Assembly: GCA_946811185.2 (NCBI GenBank)
Contig: OX328096.1
Coordinates: forward strand, 51,474,252 to 51,538,251
Direction of reading: 5' to 3'
DNA: 64,000 bases
Source: Hippopus hippopus
Taxonomy: Eukaryota; Mollusca; Bivalvia; Cardiida; Cardiidae
Both the position numbers and the translations under genes were made by a program. Below are positions 43,101-55,100 of the stretch, one piece after another. The notes under the pieces were generated by a model. That model searched no databases, was not told where the DNA came from, and worked only from the letters and a program-made list of their open reading frames with translations. Position 1 is the stretch's first letter, and every line of letters starts with the position of its first letter.

Positions 43101-46100
43101 ACTATTCTAGTTGACAGTGATTGCCTATGACCAGTCTGTACAACCCAGAACTGCCACGGCTACTGTTTTCATTTACATCGAAAGAAATAACTTTGCACCT
43201 GAATTTGAGGATAACTTCTACTCATTCCCTGTATTCTCAACAAGTCCACCGGGCACAGAGTTGGGTGTTGTGAGAGCAAGAGACGACGATCTTGATGTGC
43301 CTCTGAATGCAGATGTAAGTTTTGTTTAATCTTTTTTGTTCCATTTACCTAGCAAAGATCATTGTCAGCCCATTGCCCTTGGAAATGAATTTACAGCAGT
43401 ACTTCAGAAAATATTTTTGTAACATATAGGTAGGCAATTTAACCCTTTACCCTACAAATCCTGAGTATTAACAATTCTAAAGAAGTCCGCTAGGACCAGG
43501 TATGTATTAGTAAAACATTATTAACCTGTTACCAAACAATCTTGTGTTTCAGTAACTCCAAAGAAGAAAGCTTTGAGAACATTCAAGATCTAGTGACAGT
43601 AGCCAGTGGGGGGAGGGAGAAGGGTATTTTTCTGTCTGTGAAGTTCTAGTTTTTGTAACTCTTTAAAACAAGGTCAACCCAAATTTTTTTTTCCAATAAA
43701 GACATTATTGTTATATATCATTGGAAAGGTCTTTACAAGTGAAGCTCAATGGTGTTTAAATCAACCAAATATCTCATTTTATAAGGAAGTTATGGCAGTT
43801 TAAACATGGCAGCTCTCGGCTACAAGTGATGCCAAAAACAGAGGATTTCATATATATCTTTATATATTACACAAAACATCAAAACTATGTAACAAATCTC
43901 TTTTGTTACATATCACTGGAAAGGTATTTACAAATGAAGCCCAATGGTGTTTAATTCAACCAAATATCTCATTTTATAAGAAAGTTATGGCAGTTTAAAT
44001 ATGGCAGCTTTTGGCTACTTGTAAGCAATGCTATTAGATAAAACATCAAAACTATGTAACAAATCTCTCTCTTTTTTTTTTTAATGAATCAGACAATAAG
44101 AGTATAAACTTTGGTTCTAACACAATGTATGACATCATTTACATAGGGGGGAAAAAAACTTAATGACGTCAACAGACATGAAAACGAGGTGCCACCTATG
44201 TGTCACCACTATAAATGACAATGTTTGATTGCCTGTCTTTTGCTTAAAATGAATGAAAGATTCCATAATGATTGCATAAATAAGAAGAATATTCAATTTT
44301 CTACTTAATGCTTTAAATCAATCACCTTGAAATTGTATAAAACCTTTGTAATTGCCGCCTAAAGTGCCCCCCCTCCAAAAAAAAAAGAGTTGTTTGTGAA
44401 ACACTTAATTAATAAGTCATGCTTAAAACAATTTTTCATAAGTCTGTTGGAATATTTAGCCTTAAAGTATAACTGATAAACATATCTGCAATGTATATTC
44501 AAATGTCATTTGAAATGTTATATGAAATAGTAAAAAATATTAATGGCTATAAATTTATTGATATATCTTGCTATCCGAAAATTGGTTCTGTCCGGAATAT
44601 GTGATAATTGTAATTGACAAATATTCTGATTATTTCTTAAGTCAGGTTCTAAAATATTTCGTATTGCATAAACTATTCATTTCTTCTCGTATTTTTCAAA
44701 TCAATACATGGTATTTTTTCTCTTTCTTACCCAACAGTCTTACAAAAAAACTTAAGGAAACATTTTTCATTCGTACCGGAAAACTTTCAAGGGAGGTAAT
44801 CACTTGTCATCTCACAAAAATTTCGAATGACACCCTTCCCCCTTTTTGTAAATAATGAACGTGCGCTAAAATGCGCAGCCACGGACATGCAAGAAATTGT
44901 TTTGTTTTCAAAGGTAAAACACAACAGAATCCTCTGTATACAACTTCAGTTATCTTTCATTAACATATTTCATATAAGAACATTCTAAAAATCCCCAATC
45001 TTTGATCCAGATGTTGACAAATTTAAATATCACGCCAAATGATGTAAATGGAGGAAACTTACCCTGAATCCATCTTTCTGCAAGAAATGATGACGTTTTA
45101 TGGCGGAGAACTTCTCAAAAGAGGCTGATTTATTAAAATTGTCACGTGTGTCAACAAGTGCGTAACCTGGCCGCATGGCTTTTCCGACATTTTTTTAGGG
45201 GGGGGGGGGGTCCCCACTTTACGCGACAATTACAGATGTTTTATACAATTTTAAGGTGATTGATATAAACCATTCAGTAGAAAATTGAATATTCTTCTTG
45301 TTTATGCAATAATTATGGAATCTTTCATTCATTTCAAGCAACAGACAGACAGTTAAACATTGTCATTTATCATGGTGACACATAGGCGGCGCCTCGTTTT
45401 CATGTCTGTTGACATCACTACTCTTTATCAAAAAATGAATTTTAGACAAGTTCAAACTGAAAGCCTTTTATAGACAACATATATAAAGCCAGTGGGATGA
45501 TGAAATTTGTCTTTGAAGGGTAGAAAAATTGTGGGAAAAGGAGAAAATATTGTTTATCAGGGTTGACAATGTAAACATACAGGATGACAGTTACTGTGCA
45601 AAATTTAAAATAAATGTGATTTACAAATTACCACCTGCAGATGACTTTTTCCATATTGCAGCTGGCTAAATCATTGTGGCAAAAGATGATGTTGCAGGTT
45701 GCATGCAGTAAACCATAATTTATTTTTTTTGGAAAACAATTAGATTTTTGAGTGTTGGGCTACAAATTTGTTTGAGGAGGAAATAAATTTATTTTGTTTT
45801 CATTACAGACGGATAATGCCAGATGGGACTATACGATTGAGGGCTCAGTTTACAGCAGCTTCTTTTCAATGCGATCCAATGGAGTATTGGTGACTACACA
45901 ATTAGTGATCCTGCCTTCACCTGATATAACAGCATTCAATGTAGGTTATATTTACATGTATTTTATATTTGGGGCTGAATTTTGGATGAAATTGTAGGGT
46001 CCACTGCAGCTTTGTGGTTAAGTCCTTAATGAACAATCCAAGTTTTAATAATCCTGAGTAGGTAGACTTTTGAAAAGTTTGTGAGAAAAGAAAAAAATGC

Positions 46101-49100
46101 TTGTTACTTGCACTGTGTCTTTCAAAGACAATCCCATCACTGAGCCACACTGTGAAGAAGATAGGACAGGCTGGGAGGAAAATTGGTACCTACACATTGT
46201 CAAATATGGCCCCAAATAAAATTGTTCATAATTACAATATTTTGTCATCAAGATTTTTTTTATACATGTACCAGGAATACTCAGGCATAGGAATTTAAGG
46301 CATATTTTGTCCTAACTCTCCTGAGGCTTGTGTTTGCTTCACCCTGCATAAGAAAATTTTGATATCTTGCTTGCTTAACCTTTGGTCTAGTGAGACATTA
46401 AATTTTGCAACACAGTTTGAAGCAAAACAGGGCCAAGGAAATATACTGCAACATAATGGGCCATACATGTATGTAAAGATGTGAAATGTTGTTACACTCT
46501 AGTGATGTCCAGTAGGTTATGAATTTAAGAAATTCATGAAGACTGTGAAGAGAAAAATTACTAGACTAGTTTATGAACATCATAACTCATCACAATAGAC
46601 TAATGTAGTGCAACTTAATGCTTTACCACACAATCCCAACTTTTATTGGCCTTGAAGAAGACGGCTATGAAAACACTATGGGAAAAGGAGAAAATGCTTT
46701 TCTCCTTTTCCCACAATGTGTTCTACCTCCAAAACAAATTCCATGCTTTTATTTACCTCTTCACCACATAACAAAATTCCAGACTGGTCCAAAGTGAAAG
46801 TATTTGCAGCTGACAAAATGAAATGTGGCTATAAAACTTTCATTCAGTGATGAAATAGATTAAACTCATTGCAATTTCAGTGCTCAATAATTTGCCAAAT
46901 TGTCTGAAAAAATTAGCAGATATCGTGGATCAAAGATTAACCCTTACCACACAATACCAAGTAAAACGACCTTGAGGAAGACAGCTTTTGAAAACATTGT
47001 GGGAAAAGGAGAAAATGCTGATTACCAATGTTTTGTCCTTTTTGGACAACGTTTTCTACCCTATCTAAGACCAATTTCAACATTTGGCCACAATTTATTT
47101 GTCGTCTGCAAATACTTTGATTTTGGACAAGTTTAAATACTTTTCGTTTTGTAAAGAGTTAAGCTTTACACTTTATGCAGTTTGATCTTAATCTACACAG
47201 ACCAAAGAAGCATCATCCACAGCTCTGTTTGCTGTTGGTTCCTTACTTGGTATATATTTATAGATTACAGTTGTTGCAAGAGATCGAAGTTGGCAGAGCC
47301 AGACCTCATCTGTAACTGTTCAAATACGAGTATCCACAATCACAGCAGATAGGAGACCTGTTGGTTTTATCCAGCCAGTGTGGAGGTAACCTTTTTGCAT
47401 ATACAAGTGACCCTTTACTGCACAATTCAAACTTATAACAACCTAAAGAAAATAGACTTTTGAAAACAATGTGGGAAAAGGAGAAAATGCTGGTAACCAG
47501 CATTTTCTGCTTTTCCCACTATGATTTCAACCCTTTCAAAGACAGATTTCATAATTTGTGCAGCATTCAATTTGTTTGCAAATGCTTCCACTTTGGACTA
47601 CTCTAAATTTTTTTTGTTTGGTAAAGAGTTAACCTTTAGTAACCCTTTGCTACACAATTTCATGTTTTAACAACCCTGAATGGAAAGCTTTTGAAAGCAT
47701 GGTGGGAAAAGGAGAAAATGCTTGTAACCAACACTTTCTCCTTTCCCCACAATGTTTTCAACCTTTTTGAAGGAAAATCATTTCAGTTGAGTAATAAATA
47801 ATTTGCCGTTTGCAAATGCTTTCAGTTTGGACCAGTCTAAAATTTTGTTGATGAACAGATGTGCAAGCACCTTGTGGTACACTCAAAATGTGCTTGCCTA
47901 ACTCTTTGCCACATGATAAAAATGTAGATTTGTCCACATTGGAAGTTTTTACAGACAATTTAATTTAAATATGGCTGAAAAGATGGAATTTCTCTTTGAT
48001 CGGAAAGAAAACATGTGGGAAAAGGAGAAAATGCTGGTTACCAGCATTTCCTTCTTTTCCCAAAATGTTTTCAAAGGGTTCTTTCTCAGGGTTGATAAAA
48101 CTGATGATTATGTGGTAACAGCTTTAGACAGATGGTTGTCTAGTACAGGTACATAATCAACAAATTTGCCTTCTACGGGAACTAAGTACATGCTTGTTTT
48201 ATATAAGTTGCTTTGCTTAACCTTTTTTCAAACAATTTCAAGTGTTAATGACCCCGACAAAGAATGTTTTTGAAAACATAGTGAGAAAAGGAGACAGTAG
48301 AGAGTCAGTAGAGTTGGCAACTAAGATAGGTTTTACTATACTGGTTTTGCTATAATCATACAGTGTTAGGGCATACCAGACAGATATTTTAGATTAACTC
48401 ATATTGATCACATTTTTAGCTCGGCTTTTTTTTTTTAAGAAAACATCAAGTTATTACTGTAGACCTATCATTGGCTTTGTCCAAGTTGTTTTTGTGATGC
48501 AAAAACTTTGACAATTCATAATATCTCTGTTATTACTGAAGATTTTTATTTCAAACATGGACAAGTTCTTAATTATCAAAAAGGGAACTTATACAACAAG
48601 AGCAGGTAACCATCAAAGAATTTTTTACACAGTTATACCTCTTTTTTGGCTTTCAATTTTTTTTTTTAACTGAAAATCAAGCATCTGCAACAGAGCATTG
48701 GCACCTGCATCTGAAAATTGTTTGCTGAAAGAAAAAACATTGCAATCACAATATTTTGGCCTGTACTAGTGCGTGGAAACTTTCATTTATTTAGCTGTAT
48801 TTCATTCATGCTGATAAACAGCATTTTTCCATTTCCCATTATTATTCCTATTTCTTCAAATACATTTTCCACCATTTGAATTGCATGGAGTTGGATTTTA
48901 TGAGTCCAAAATTTTCTTGTTTCAGAAAGAGTGACCCTTCAGCACACAACCCAAACTTTTAACAACCCTGATAAAGAAGGCTTTTAAAAACGATGTGGGA
49001 AATGGAGAAAATGCTGGTACTCAGCATTTTTTCCTTTTCTCACAATGTTTCCTATTCTTAGCCAAATTAAATTTTTGTCTTTCAATCTGGATGAGTCTAA

Positions 49101-52100
49101 AATTCATGTGATAAAGGGTGAAGAGAATATTTAACTGTTTTTATTTATGACTCTAGAACTACATAGGTTGTAGCATGCTCATTTGATTTTTTCGCAGGGA
49201 AGAAATTAGTGAAAATTCATTGCCAGGACAAACAGTAATACTCTTGGATGTTGTAAACCAAGAAAGATTCATTGAATGTGAAATTTTGGATGGGTTTCTT
49301 CAAGTTGGCACTGGACCTATGTTTTCAATTTCCCCTACCATCTATAACAAGAACTGTAATTTAACACTGATAGACTCTCCAGACTTTGAAAAGCAAACAA
49401 GTTATGTCATGACAGTGGAAGTGCGAGAGGCACCAGACAGAAGGAAACGACAAGCCACCAACATAAGTAAGTAGATATTCGAAAGTCACTTGTGCTGTGC
49501 AATATTCACAGTCCATTAAAGCTTCATCGGTCTATTAAGAACCCCATTTTGCGCTACTATATAAATAATATAATATCCTTTTTTCAGTAATGGTGTTCAG
49601 TGATTGATCAATGAAATTTGATGTTTAAGTTACGGACCTAGGAAGCTACAAATCCCAAGTCTCAAGAAAATAAAAGACATTCATATATATTCAATAAATA
49701 TCTCATGACAGCATTTCAGCATTTGTTGTGTTTTCTCATGATTTGGACACAGAATTAAAAGTTTGTACCTATTGAATACTGGATTAAAGTTTTTATCACC
49801 TGTAGATATTGGGGGGGGGGGGGGTTGGTCTTGCAAATAATTACTCTTGTAAAATATATAAATATAATTCATTCCATGATTTTTATCATGTCTGGAAGTA
49901 AAGAATTTGGAAAATCATTGATAAATTTTATGCTGTTCAAATTGATATCAAATTCTATGAAAGTTTTGTTACTTTTAACTATTTCCTAGACAACAAAATT
50001 TTAGACTTGTCCAAATTGAAAGCATATGCAAATGAGAAATTCAGTGCTGCTCAGATGATGAGATACATGGTCAAAAGGTAAGAAAAGGATTTTTCCCTTT
50101 TCTCACAATGTTTTCTTCTATGAGGTGGCTAAAACTTAGGATCATGTGGCAACTGGTTACTACATTCACATAAATACCAAATCAAACTGTAGTAATGTGT
50201 TTACAATTTTGTTTCCAGCTGAATATGTATATAACTCTTGGCCAAGATCAACAGTCTATATAGAAATTTTGGACGCCAATGACAATGATCCAGTGTGGGT
50301 GATACCTGAATATCCAGAGAATGAAAGGGCAACAAGAAACACTTACTTTGGCGTGATACCAAGAGAGGCTGATCCTAATACTCGTATTCTAACTGTATTG
50401 GTAAATGTCAACACTTTATATAACAGCTGCAGACTTGAAATACCTATGTCAGTAGATTTTGTGCATATCAACCCATGACTTCACAAAACATCACTAAACC
50501 TTTACCAAACAATACCAGATTTTAACAGCCGTGAGGAATAAGGCCTTTGAAAACATGGTGGGAAAAAGACGAAAATGCTGGCTACCGACATTTTCTCCTT
50601 TTCACACATTTTTATCACACTTTTCCAAAGTCAAATTTCAGGTTTTTGTCCCATTTAATTTGTGCCCTGCAATTGTTTTCAATTTTTGACAAGTCTTAGA
50701 TTTTTGTAAAGAGATCAGCACCATGTACTTGATGGCACACGAAGAAATTTTGACAAATGGGGAAATAACAATTAACCCTTTACCAGATGAAAAAAATTTA
50801 GACATGTCTAAATTGAAAACATTTGCAGACAACAAATAAAATGGGATTTGGATGATCGAAACTTTCTCTGAAAGGGTAGAAAGCAGTGTTGGAAAATTAG
50901 AAAATGATGGTTTATACCTAAATTTTCTTTGTGTCCCACAATTGTTTTCAAAACCCTTCTCCTCCTTTATTGTTAAAACTTTGGGTTGTTTAGTAAAGGG
51001 TTAATTAGGATAAAATGTCTGAATATACATGTATGTGCAGGTTGCTTTTGAGATCAACTCTCAGTCACTGCTTTAATCCTTTTCTTCCTTCCCAATCCCA
51101 AGTTTTAATGACCCAAAGAAGCCTTTTGAAAACTATAAGAAAAGGAGATGATGCTGGTAACCAGCATTTTCTCCATTTTCCCACAATGTTTTCAGTCCTA
51201 TCACAGACAAATCTTACCGATCAATAGTTGATTTTTTTTTGTCTGCAAATGCTTTCAATTTAGACTAGTCTGAAATTTTGTTGTTTGGTAAAGAGTGAAA
51301 TGCCAATAAATTTTGCAGAAGTGTTTCTTCCGATATACATGCAAGAAGTTTAAATGGAGGTTTGTTTTACCACACAATCATGAGCTAATAACCGGTATGT
51401 AAAAAGGGCTTGAAAACATTGTGTGAAAAGGAGAAAGTGTTGGTGACCAGCATTTTCTCCTTTCCTCACAATGTTTTCTACCCTGTCTGATACAAATTCC
51501 ATCATATTTGTTGTCTGCAAATGCTTTGAATTTGAACCAGTTTTCCATTTTTCATTTTTGTCAGTAGAGAAAGAGTTGAGACTTAATATATTTAATAATT
51601 CCAAGAAAAAAAAAAAAACATGGATATTTTGACCTTTAGGAGTAACCGGCATTTTTCTTCTTTCCTTCCCCCCCCCCCCCCCCCCCACCCCCCGCAATGT
51701 TTTGTACCCCTTCAAACACAAATCTCATCATTTGAAAAACTTAAATTTATCATCCTCAAATACTTTCAATTTGGTCAGGTTCAAATAATTTTTTGTCTGG
51801 TAAAGTGTCAGATATGTACCACACAATCCCAAGTATTGATAACCCTTTGGAAGAAGCCTTTTGATAACATTGTAGGAAAGGGAGAAAATGCTGGTTTCCA
51901 GCGTTTTCTCCTTTACCTACAATGTTTTCTACCCAGACAAATTTACTTAAGCCATAGTAAAATTATCATCTGTTTGTTGGTTCAGCTAGCTCAGTCAGTT
52001 GCACAAAGGGCTTGGAAAAAGGATGTTGCTTGTTTGAATCCCCAGCTCAGCCAGTTTGTTACCAAGGATAGGTGATTTATCACAGTCATTGTCACAGGAT

Positions 52101-55100
52101 TCCTCTTACTACTGATCCATGTTTCAACATTGTTTTTGTGGGATAGCAGCCAGTGGTTTGGGGAGAATATTATGCAAAGCACTGGTAAATGAAACTCCAG
52201 GAAAGCATTGATAGGTGCACTGGCTACTGCAGTATAACCCAAATGATGTTGAAAATGGTGTTAAACACCATCCTTTACTGGCTCTTTCTCTGATATACAT
52301 GTATGACAGCTGAACTATCCAAAGGGGCATAAAACACTATGGTATATTTTGTAATATCCAGGCAACAGATGCAGATAGCGCAGAATTTGGAAGGATTGAG
52401 TATGTCCGCGACAACCAGGAGGATGATTATCCAGTAGCTAATGCACCATTCATTGTCAGTGGCTCTTCCGGCGATATCTTTAATACAGAGGCAATGGATA
52501 GCACGGCTGATCCTACCTACAAATTTCAAGTGAAAGCAATAGATAACCCTGGACAACCAATTGATCAAAGATCAGTAACTGCTACAGTGATTGTAAGTAT
52601 TTTAACATTAAACCTAAATAGTTTCAAATACACAAAAAGCTAAGATATTTGGATAAAGCATGTCGTATTGGCCAGCTTTATTAACTCTTTACCAAACAGT
52701 CTTGAGTTTGAACAACAAGAAGAATGCCTTTGAAAACATTGTGGGAAAAGTAGGTAACCAGCTTTTTCTCCTTTTCTCCTAATGTTTTCTACCCTTCCAA
52801 AACAAATTTTAAACATTGAGTCACTTTATTTTTCAACAGCAAAATCTTTCAATTAAAACCAGTCTAATTAACCCTTAACCACACAATCCCAAGATTTAAC
52901 GACCCTGAGGATAAAGCCTTTTGAATACATTGTGGGAAAAGGAGAAAATGCTGGTAACCAGCATTTTCTCCTTTTCCCAAAATGTTTTCTACTCTATTAA
53001 AGACAGAAATCATCATTTCAGCAACATTTATCATCTGCAAATTCTATCGAGTCTAAAGTATTGGCATTTGGTAAAGAGTTTAAAAAAAAAAAAATTAGAT
53101 TTGTCCAAATCCAAGGCACCTACAGACAATGAATCAAATATGGCTCAAGTGGTTGAAACTGTTTTTGAAAGTGTAGAATACATTGTGGGAAAAGGAAAAA
53201 ATGCTTACTGAAAGTCTGAAAGTGGCTTGAAACACAATTCAAACAAATTCACAGAGTAAACATAAAGGAGAAATATTTTAGGGAAATTTGATTGGCCGTT
53301 TACCACAGGGCAAAATTTTAAACTTACTGAAACTGAAAGCATTTTCAGATGATAAATTACACGTGGATCAAATCATTGGATTGGTCTCCAAAAGATAAGG
53401 AAACATTGTGTGAAAAGGAGAAAATGCTGGTTACCAGCATTTTCTCCTTTTCTCGCTATGTTTTCAAAAGCTTGCTTTCTCAGGGTCGTTAAAAGCCGGA
53501 GCTTTGTGGTAAAGGATTAAAGTATGCTTAACACGTCAAAAGCAAAACAGCAATAATTGTATTAGAGCTATTAGTCATTTTTTTGCCAACATTTTTTAAA
53601 CCTCTCAATTGAAGGAGTATAAAGTCGCATTTGTATGATAAATACATGTAGTTGACATATTACTGTACAAATATGGCAGCAGTGAACAATTTGAGAAAAC
53701 GTTGTTGTAAAAAAAGCATTAGCATTCAAGAAGCATTTATCCCTTTTTTCGCAAACTGCATATTCTTTTTTTCAAAACCAAAATTTTGCCAGCGTTTAGT
53801 GAATAAAACATGATAATTTTTAAACGAAAGGACTTGGGTTACTCTATTACCCCTTTCCCAAGCCTGTGTTTTAAAGATCCTGAGGAAGAGAGCTTTGGAA
53901 AACATTGTACAAAAAGGAGAGATGATGTTAACCAGCATTTACTTCCAAAATGTTGGCTAGCCTTTCATAACCAAACCCCTTGATTTAACTCACATTTGAC
54001 TTGTCACCTCAGCAAATGCTGCCACTTTGGACACATCAAACATATGGTAAAGGTTTAATATCTTTTTTTTTTTTGTGCAGATCCATGTTGTGGAAAATTA
54101 TCACAGATTCATTATGCAAATTAATTCTCCACCGGATATTAATCTACCTAAGATTGAATCAATAAGGAGGTAAGTCTAAACTGACAATCATATTCTCCCA
54201 CAGATGGTAGTTTTTTTTTTATCTCTTTAAGCCCTCTCTAACCCTGGAACCAACTTACCAGTAAGCTGTTTTTGCAAAAAGTGTAGATCAAGATCAGACT
54301 GCACAGAACATGCAGTCTGATCTTAGATGTACACTGTCCACTACTATGTTACATGTTCTAACTGAAACAAGCTTGAAGTAGCAATATTTCTGGCTGTTTT
54401 TGTTATTAAACAAGTCCAAATCATTAATTCATTGCTTTAAGGGTAAAACATAGCGCCAGAAAGAGACATTGCTTATGATGAACAATATTCTCAGTTGTCA
54501 TGAGGTACAAATTTATTCAGCCTTAATTCTTTTGCATATTTTACAAGCATATATTTAAGTCTTCTGATGTAATTTTTTTTTCAATGAAAAAAGGAATATA
54601 GCTAACATTTTTTTTTTAGCCACATACTGTTTCAGATCTGTGTACCAGCTTTAGTATACATGAGCGGTGCTCTGGTAACTGGGAGATTTAAGGCATCTCT
54701 GTGATGCATTTTAGTCATGTAATTATGGATCGATAAAATCCATTTTGCCTAACAACTGACTGAATCATGAGGTATAATGGTCCTTGAAAATTTACTAATA
54801 GCAAAAAGTTTTTACCCATGTAAGCCGGCACATGCTGCATAGGCCGACCTGGGTCGATACTTTTTTTTTTTGATGCATTAAACCCCTTTTTTCTCAGAGT
54901 ATGGCTCATATGCAGATGATAAGATAATTGTTTATCCTGTGTTTTAAAGACCCCAAAGAAGAAGGTTTGTGAAAACATTGTGTGAAAAGGAAAAAATATT
55001 TTTAATCAACATTCTTCTCTTATTATACGCCCGTCAAAGACGGGCCGTATTATGGGATCACCCATGGCGTACAGGCGGGCGGGCGGCATCCAGTTCTTTG

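Noticed and set aside
49467..49471. Alternative donor at 49471 for exon 33
   Set aside because: Extending the exon would include the in-frame TAA formed by AAC-ATA-AGT-AAG-TAG region reading and lose the GTAAGT consensus; only the donor at 49467 keeps exon 34 open.
51620..52075. 151-residue plus-strand frame rich in proline
   Set aside because: The proline run is a poly-C tract in a MITE-1 remnant; the rest is MITE and SINE sequence.
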